A DNA stretch of 64,000 nucleotides from the NCBI RefSeq assembly GCF_015482765.1, contig NZ_JADMLB010000070.1:50028-114027 (forward strand), written 5' to 3'. The notes below the pieces were generated by a model. That model did not search any database and had not been told where the DNA came from. It saw only the letters and a program-made list of their open reading frames with translations. This DNA comes from Halodesulfovibrio sp. (lineage in GTDB: Bacteria > Desulfobacterota > Desulfovibrionia > Desulfovibrionales > Desulfovibrionaceae). This document shows positions 59,881 to 64,000 of the stretch, piece after piece; position 1 is the first letter of the stretch; the number at the start of each line of letters is the position of its first letter. The translations under genes were made by a program, and so were the position numbers.

Positions 59881-60078
59881 ATGCAGATAGATTGGAATTT
59901 ACTACTTACAGCGCTGGGGCTTGCATTTGTTCTCGAAGGTCTTCCTTACGTCCTTTTTGCGGACAAACTCCCTAAATACTTACGTGAAATAGCAGAACGC
60001 GGCCCTAACGCTTTGCGTTACATGGGATTAACTGCCATGTCCGCCGGTGTTCTGCTTGTATGGCTTATGCGCCATTAG
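59881..60078 (+). CDS. DUF2065 small membrane protein
   Basis: 65 residues with two hydrophobic helices (about 7-26 and 44-62; LGLAFVLEGLPYVLF, YMGLTAMSAGVLLVWLM). The pattern and length match the DUF2065 (YjeT-like) family of unknown function. It is divergent from the nucleotide-sugar dehydrogenase gene and ends 101 bp before the convergent ubiE. No recognisable role. Confidence 0.85.
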   Translation: MQIDWNLLLTALGLAFVLEGLPYVLFADKLPKYLREIAERGPNALRYMGLTAMSAGVLLVWLMRH

Positions 60079-60179
60079 TCGCACCGTATTACTACGCTAC
60101 GTCCTCACCTGCGCCTTTTCCAGCGCAGTTTCCCCTGTTGCAAAAAGTTGCAGCAGGTTCTCTCATGCCTTCCGGTTTG

Positions 60180-60896
60180 TTACTCAGCTTTTTTCTGAGC
60201 TACGTGCAAGTACACAATGCCCGATGTCATCGGCTTGTAGTACACACGATCAAAACCGGCCTGCATCATTTCCGTGCTCAATTCAGATGCGGTCGGAAAC
60301 GCCATGATTGTATCAGCAAGATACTGGTATGCTCCGGCATCACCGGAAAAAACCTTGCCGATCATAGGAAGAATTTTTTTCAGGTACAGGTTGTAAAAGC
60401 CTTTCCATACCGGATGCTTACCTGTGCCAAATTCAAGAATACACAATCTGCCGCCCGGCACAAGTACTCGATTGAGTTCTTTAAATGCTGCTTCTCGCGG
60501 GATAATATTGCGAATTCCGAATGAAATTGTTGCGCAATCTACACTGTTATCCGGCAACGGCAATGTTCTGCCGTCTGCATGAACAGGGAAGATTCTTCTA
60601 TTGCGCCCTTTTGTAAGCTTCTTGCGTCCTGTGGTCAGCATAGGACGGCAATAGTCCAATGCCGCAACCTTAGTCTGCGGATGCTGACGCACGATTTCTA
60701 ACGAAACATCCATAGTACCGGCGGCAAGATCCAGCATGAGTCCGGTTTTCCCCGGCACTGTCGCTTTTACAAGCTGCTGTCTCCAATAAAAATCCATTCC
60801 GCCGCTAAGCAGATGATTTAAAAAGTCGTACCAGCGGGCAATACGGCTGAACATGCCTGAAACTTCACGGGCATGCTCATTTGGTGAACATTGCAT
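60180..60896 (-). CDS. ubiE: Demethylmenaquinone methyltransferase
   Basis: 238 residues, UbiE/MenG class. SAM-binding motif I LMLDLAAGTMDVSLEI, FGIRNIIPREAAFKELNRVLVPGGRLCILEF, and the N-terminal FSRIARWYDFLNHLLSGGMDFYWR typical of the family. It adds the methyl group to the quinone ring in the last step of menaquinone synthesis. With mqnB and the polyprenyl synthase nearby, menaquinone rather than ubiquinone is the likely product. It is 12 bp downstream of a small gene on the same strand. Confidence 0.94.
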   Translation of the reverse strand: MQCSPNEHAREVSGMFSRIARWYDFLNHLLSGGMDFYWRQQLVKATVPGKTGLMLDLAAGTMDVSLEIVRQHPQTKVAALDYCRPMLTTGRKKLTKGRNRRIFPVHADGRTLPLPDNSVDCATISFGIRNIIPREAAFKELNRVLVPGGRLCILEFGTGKHPVWKGFYNLYLKKILPMIGKVFSGDAGAYQYLADTIMAFPTASELSTEMMQAGFDRVYYKPMTSGIVYLHVAQKKAE

Positions 60897-60908
60897 GTGC
60901 TACAAAGC

Positions 60909-61073
60909 CTACTCTTCGGTTTCCGTTTCGTCTTCACATACTGTTGAAGAAACAACTTCAAATACCGCAGGAAACACTTCGCTGATATTAGAAGGTGAAA
61001 CGCGGCCTGTTTCAATAAACTTGACCACTATTTCTTTAGTTACCTGTATTGCTTCTTTTTTTGCCTTATCCAT
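60909..61073 (-). CDS. Small conserved-looking protein, 54 residues
   Basis: Reads MDKAKKEAIQVTKEIVVKFI, then ETGRVSPSNISEVFPAVFEV and an acidic tail with one cysteine (VCEDETETEE). A clear GAGGTGG ribosome binding site lies 4-5 nt before the ATG, and ubiE starts 12 bp after the stop, so it is very probably translated and cotranscribed with ubiE. The ITKEIVVKFIETGRVSP pattern looks like a helix-turn-helix stretch and recalls the N-terminal part of MucR/Ros-like proteins, but I cannot name the family. Too short for common gene-length cut-offs. Confidence 0.75.
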   Translation of the reverse strand: MDKAKKEAIQVTKEIVVKFIETGRVSPSNISEVFPAVFEVVSSTVCEDETETEE

Positions 61074-61405
61074 ATTCCACCTCTAGGCATTACGGGCACA
61101 CCCGCAACGTATATTTGATGAAAAGCCCCCGCCCGTGGGGGAATGGTTTCAACCTACATAGATAAAAACCGGGCGGGGTGAAAAGGAAGAAACCTGCTAA
61201 GCCACTCCCTTTTTCTCAACATGCCGTATACCACTAACATTTTGGAGAGTCGAGCATGCACTGGTGTACTTATCCTGTTTTTCCGCTGCAAATTCTATAT
61301 CTTAATTAGAGGTAAACAAATAATAAGTTCGATAACGTACATAAAAAGCTTGATTTCTTATCAGTAAAGATTATCGTTAAGGAAAGAACAGCTTTGGAGG
61401 CGCAT
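61074..61405. other. Divergent gene-free region with alternative hairpins
   Basis: 332 bp between the leftward small gene and the rightward HEAT-repeat gene. CCCCGCCCG (61127-61135) can pair perfectly over 9 bp with CGGGCGGGG (61170-61178). Alternatively CCCCC (61126-61130) can pair with GGGGG (61137-61141). The two structures exclude each other. Elsewhere the stretch is AT-rich with nothing recognised. Confidence 0.5.
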
Positions 61406-62107
61406 ATGGCAAGATTTCGTGCTCTGAAAACTGAATTGCGTTCCCTCTTAACACAAGAAGACTGGGAACAGTCCTTAGATATAATTGTTTCTATGCCTGC
61501 AACACAGACTATTGGCCCGCTCATGTCGTTCTTTTTATTCGGCGGTGAAATGAAGTGGCGTGCGGTTACTGCCTTTGGTCTGGTCATGGGTAAACTTGCG
61601 CAAGAAGATATTGAGCAGGCGCGAATCATAATGCGTCGTCTGCTTTGGCATATGAATGAAGAATCCGGAAATGTTGGCTGGGGAATTGCTGAAGCAATGG
61701 CAGAAGCAATGATCAACAGTGAGACTCTCGCTAACGAATACAACAGAATGCTGCATTCATATGTTCGAGAAACAACCGACGACGATAATTATTTAGACCA
61801 TCCACCGCTCAGGAGAGGCGTGTACTGGGGGCTTGGCAGGATGGCGAGGAAATATCCGAAACTGATGCTTCCGTCCGTTAGAGCCTTATCCTGGGGCTTA
61901 CAAGACGAAGATGAAGAGGGACGGGGACTTGCAGCTTGGGCTATTGGAGCGCTCGCTACAGAAGCAAACGTTCCAGCTCTACGAACTATGCTCGATGACA
62001 ACTGTCCTGTGGAGCTTTTTGAAAATAGAGAAATTCATTGCACCAGTGTCGCCCAGCTCGCACAACGGGCGATTACTGAGATAGAACAACGCAATGACAA
62101 TGCGTAA
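61406..62107 (+). CDS. HEAT-repeat protein (DVU0298-like)
   Basis: 233 residues from the ATG at 61406, set by GGAGG 5 nt upstream. Alternating helices with repeated patterns (KWRAVTAFGLVMGKLA, GNVGWGIAEAMAEAMI, LRRGVYWGLGRMARKYP, EGRGLAAWAIGALATEANVPALRTML) form HEAT or Armadillo-like repeats, a protein interaction scaffold. I recall such a family in Desulfovibrio under the name DVU0298. No catalytic motif; function unknown. It is a single gene converging on the symporter. Confidence 0.82.
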   Translation: MARFRALKTELRSLLTQEDWEQSLDIIVSMPATQTIGPLMSFFLFGGEMKWRAVTAFGLVMGKLAQEDIEQARIIMRRLLWHMNEESGNVGWGIAEAMAEAMINSETLANEYNRMLHSYVRETTDDDNYLDHPPLRRGVYWGLGRMARKYPKLMLPSVRALSWGLQDEDEEGRGLAAWAIGALATEANVPALRTMLDDNCPVELFENREIHCTSVAQLAQRAITEIEQRNDNA

Positions 62108-62122
62108 ATGCTATCCTCTAAG

Positions 62123-62154
62123 AAAAGGGTGGAGGTATTACCTCCACCCTTTTT
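62123..62154. terminator. Bidirectional terminator
   Basis: GGGTGGAGGT (62127-62136), ATT loop, ACCTCCACCC (62140-62149), flanked by A4 and T5, between convergent genes. Confidence 0.9.
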
Positions 62155-62160
62155 GTGTGT

Positions 62161-63342
62161 CTAATTCAATTTTTTATCTTTATTAAAGATACCTTCAAGC
62201 ATAAGAGCCAGCGCACCGTCACCGGTCACGTTACATGCTGTGCCGAAGCTATCCTGCAGAGCAAAAATAGCGAGAAGTAAAGCCACTCCAGCCGGGTCGA
62301 ACTGAAGAACTCCCACTACAATACCAAGAGATGCCATTACAGTACCACCCGGTACACCCGGAGCACCGATAGCGAAGATGCCGAACAGTGCGATAAAGAG
62401 GCACATAGTTCCAACGGAAGGCAACGTTCCGTAAAGCATCATTGAAATGGTCATCGCAAAGAAGGTTTCTGTCAAAACTGATCCGCAAAGGTGTACGGTT
62501 GCTCCAAGAGGAACCATAAACTCTACAACACTTTTGGAAAGCACTTTTGAACGGGCTGCACATTCGAGAGATACCGGCAGTGTTGCAGCACTGGACATGG
62601 TACCGACAGCTGTAAGGTACGCAGGTGGGTAGTGACGAAGGACTTCGATCGGATTACGTTTAGAAATGAGACCCGCGATCGTGTACAGCACTGTAAGCCA
62701 AATGAAATGACCAAGAATTACGATCAAAACAACTTTCAAGAAAACAGGAAGCTGTTTTGTAAGTGTGCCTTCATAAGCAAGGCCTGCAAATGTTGTAGCA
62801 ATAAAAAACGGAAGAATTGGAATAATGATGCGGCTTACAACCTGCATCATTATTTTTTCAAAATCATTAAAAATACGCTCAAAGGTTTCAGCTTTAGTCC
62901 AGACAGTCGCCAGACCGAAAACAAGTGCGGAAACGAGTGCTGTCATAACTGACATCACCGGTGGAATGTTTAACTGAAAAAGAACTTCCGGCAACTCATG
63001 CAGTGCATCAACCTTTGTGGCAATAGAAAGATGCGGAATAATAATGTAGCCGGCAATCGCAGCCATTGTCGCTGCACCTGCAGCAGAAAGGTACGCAAAA
63101 CCGACACCTGTAAACAACATAGAACTTGCATTACGACCAAGACGAACAATGGCAGGTGCAATGAACGCAATAATCACAAGCGGTACTGTGTAGAAAATAA
63201 ACTGTCCAAGCACATACTTCAGACTAACAACAACTTCCATTACACCAGTGCCTGCATAAAGGCCGACAATAACACCTGCTGCAATACCAAGCAGCAACTG
63301 CAAAATTAGTCCGAACTCGCCGAATCGTTTAAAGAACGACAT
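62161..63342 (-). CDS. Dicarboxylate/amino acid:cation symporter (SDF/DAACS family)
   Basis: 393 residues from the ATG at 63342 behind GGAGGAG; a GTG at 63348 would be too close to that site. About eight membrane segments and two re-entrant hairpins, with family landmarks AATLPVSLECAARS (HP1-like serine-rich stretch) and GAPGVPGGTVMASLGIV plus NVTGDGALALMLEG near the end. Members import glutamate, aspartate, C4-dicarboxylates or serine/threonine with Na+ or H+. The MTSR and NMDGT signatures of classic glutamate transporters are altered here (CNVTGDGA), so the substrate may differ. Single gene with no partner. Confidence 0.9.
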   Translation of the reverse strand: MSFFKRFGEFGLILQLLLGIAAGVIVGLYAGTGVMEVVVSLKYVLGQFIFYTVPLVIIAFIAPAIVRLGRNASSMLFTGVGFAYLSAAGAATMAAIAGYIIIPHLSIATKVDALHELPEVLFQLNIPPVMSVMTALVSALVFGLATVWTKAETFERIFNDFEKIMMQVVSRIIIPILPFFIATTFAGLAYEGTLTKQLPVFLKVVLIVILGHFIWLTVLYTIAGLISKRNPIEVLRHYPPAYLTAVGTMSSAATLPVSLECAARSKVLSKSVVEFMVPLGATVHLCGSVLTETFFAMTISMMLYGTLPSVGTMCLFIALFGIFAIGAPGVPGGTVMASLGIVVGVLQFDPAGVALLLAIFALQDSFGTACNVTGDGALALMLEGIFNKDKKLN

Positions 63343-64000
63343 AATCACTCCTCCAGTGAGCTAATGGGAAATAATTTGACGACGAACGCAAGGCTGAGGT
63401 TCACACTAACTATTCAGCAGTAACTCTGAATAATTTCCTCTTGAGCATTCGCAACGCATGCCCACACAGCAACGCCTGAGTTCGTCAACAGCACAGTAGT
63501 AAGTACACACTGCGCCAATTGCTTACGAAGGAGGTCAAATTGAGTCAATACCTTTCTATAACCATTCGTTTTTAAATCGATTTTCCTGATACAATAGAGA
63601 CAAGATTGTCAAATTCACAAATACCAAGCCTGTTTTGCAGAACAGAGACACCAATAATCTGTAAAGAACTTGCTATCCATCCACCACAAACAAGAATCAA
63701 CGAATCACACCAACAACCTAAGCTGAGCGCTAAAAGAGACTTCACTCGACACTATTCATTTATCAGCCAATATTATTCCCCTACCTAATCTATTCTCAAA
63801 AAATCTGACACAGCATCCCTTGGATTGTGTCTTCGAGAGGATTCACGACATAGTTTTTCGTGCGGATCTTAGCCTCGTTTGCTGGTCACCATTCTACCGA
63901 CAATATTCCGTGAAGCGGCTCGAAGACATAATCCAAGGGATGCGTTCATGCCTCTTCATTTGTAGCTCTAACACTATATTGTCCCTTCGCTTAACAGGAC
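63343..64000. other. Gene-free end of the window
   Basis: About 660 bp upstream of the symporter without a convincing gene. A GAAGGAGG at 63524-63535 is followed by only an 11-codon frame (TTG start). The main structure is the long inverted repeat at 63813-63943, listed separately. The frame at 63606-63788 has no ribosome binding site. Confidence 0.6.
63813..63943. repeat. 131-bp element with 25-bp inverted repeats
   Basis: Left arm 63813-63837 (GCATCCCTTGGATT ... CTTCGAG) and right arm 63919-63943 are inverted copies over 25 bp with a single difference that is a G-U pair in RNA. Inside, TTCACG (63842-63847) pairs with CGTGAA (63909-63914), extending the stem. This is either a long RNA hairpin or a small MITE-like element. 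It encodes no protein. No second copy was noticed in the window. Confidence 0.75.

Overview
The window looks like chromosome of a sulfate-reducing deltaproteobacterium of the Desulfovibrionaceae, probably a marine, moderate-GC member such as Halodesulfovibrio. The pointers are the lactate-oxidation island in the gene order known from Desulfovibrio vulgaris, the archaeal-type entry into the shikimate pathway at the head of an aromatic operon, a futalosine-pathway menaquinone gene, and a Lap-type adhesin secretion and proteolysis cluster. The genus is an inference from gene content; no database search was possible.

Layout. 1-17.4 kb: the end of a sigma-54 activator, then pyruvate:ferredoxin oxidoreductase, lactate permease, a GlcD/GlcF-type lactate dehydrogenase, phosphotransacetylase, acetate kinase, a paralogue of the phosphotransacetylase N-terminal module, and a LutC plus fused LutB/LutA-type lactate dehydrogenase. 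Together these take lactate to pyruvate, acetyl-CoA and acetate with ATP formation. A sigma-54 promoter with two upstream TGTC-N10-GACA palindromes precedes por. 17.7-23.1 kb: a Cache-domain chemoreceptor, a beta-hydroxyacid dehydrogenase, and a CpxRA-like two-component system. 23.2-32.5 kb: an unknown protein, a TolC-family porin, type I secretion ATPase and adaptor, a LapG-type periplasmic protease, and a membrane PAS/HD-GYP protein that has lost its metal ligands and may take the place of LapD. 32.6-35.9 kb: tRNA-Phe, fumarase, and an HxlR / VOC / nitroreductase group.

36.4-48.9 kb: a 12-gene aromatic amino acid operon (ADH synthase, dehydroquinate synthase II, pheA, aroA, tyrA, trpEGDCFBA). 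It appears to carry two attenuators. The first is a 35-codon leader peptide with eight aromatic codons in nine, followed by a terminator and a competing antiterminator. The second has no separate leader: the last codons of tyrA hold three consecutive Trp codons, followed by a terminator before trpE and a competing antiterminator strand inside tyrA. All aromatic synthesis would thus be gated first and the Trp branch gated again.

49-64 kb: a PilJ-type chemoreceptor, an AraC regulator, threonine aldolase, a PurS-PurL fusion, and a leftward cluster of nucleotide-sugar dehydrogenase, a hidden 75-codon TusA/SirA-like gene with an in-frame UGA (candidate selenoprotein), futalosine hydrolase and polyprenyl diphosphate synthase. 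After these come DUF2065, ubiE/menG with a 54-residue small gene, a HEAT-repeat protein, a dicarboxylate/amino acid symporter, and a gene-free end with a long inverted repeat.

The strongest points are the TyrA-embedded Trp attenuator, the aromatic leader attenuator, the UGA-containing TusA-like gene and the degenerate HD-GYP protein next to lapG. All were read by eye; the RNA structures were paired by hand and not folded by program.
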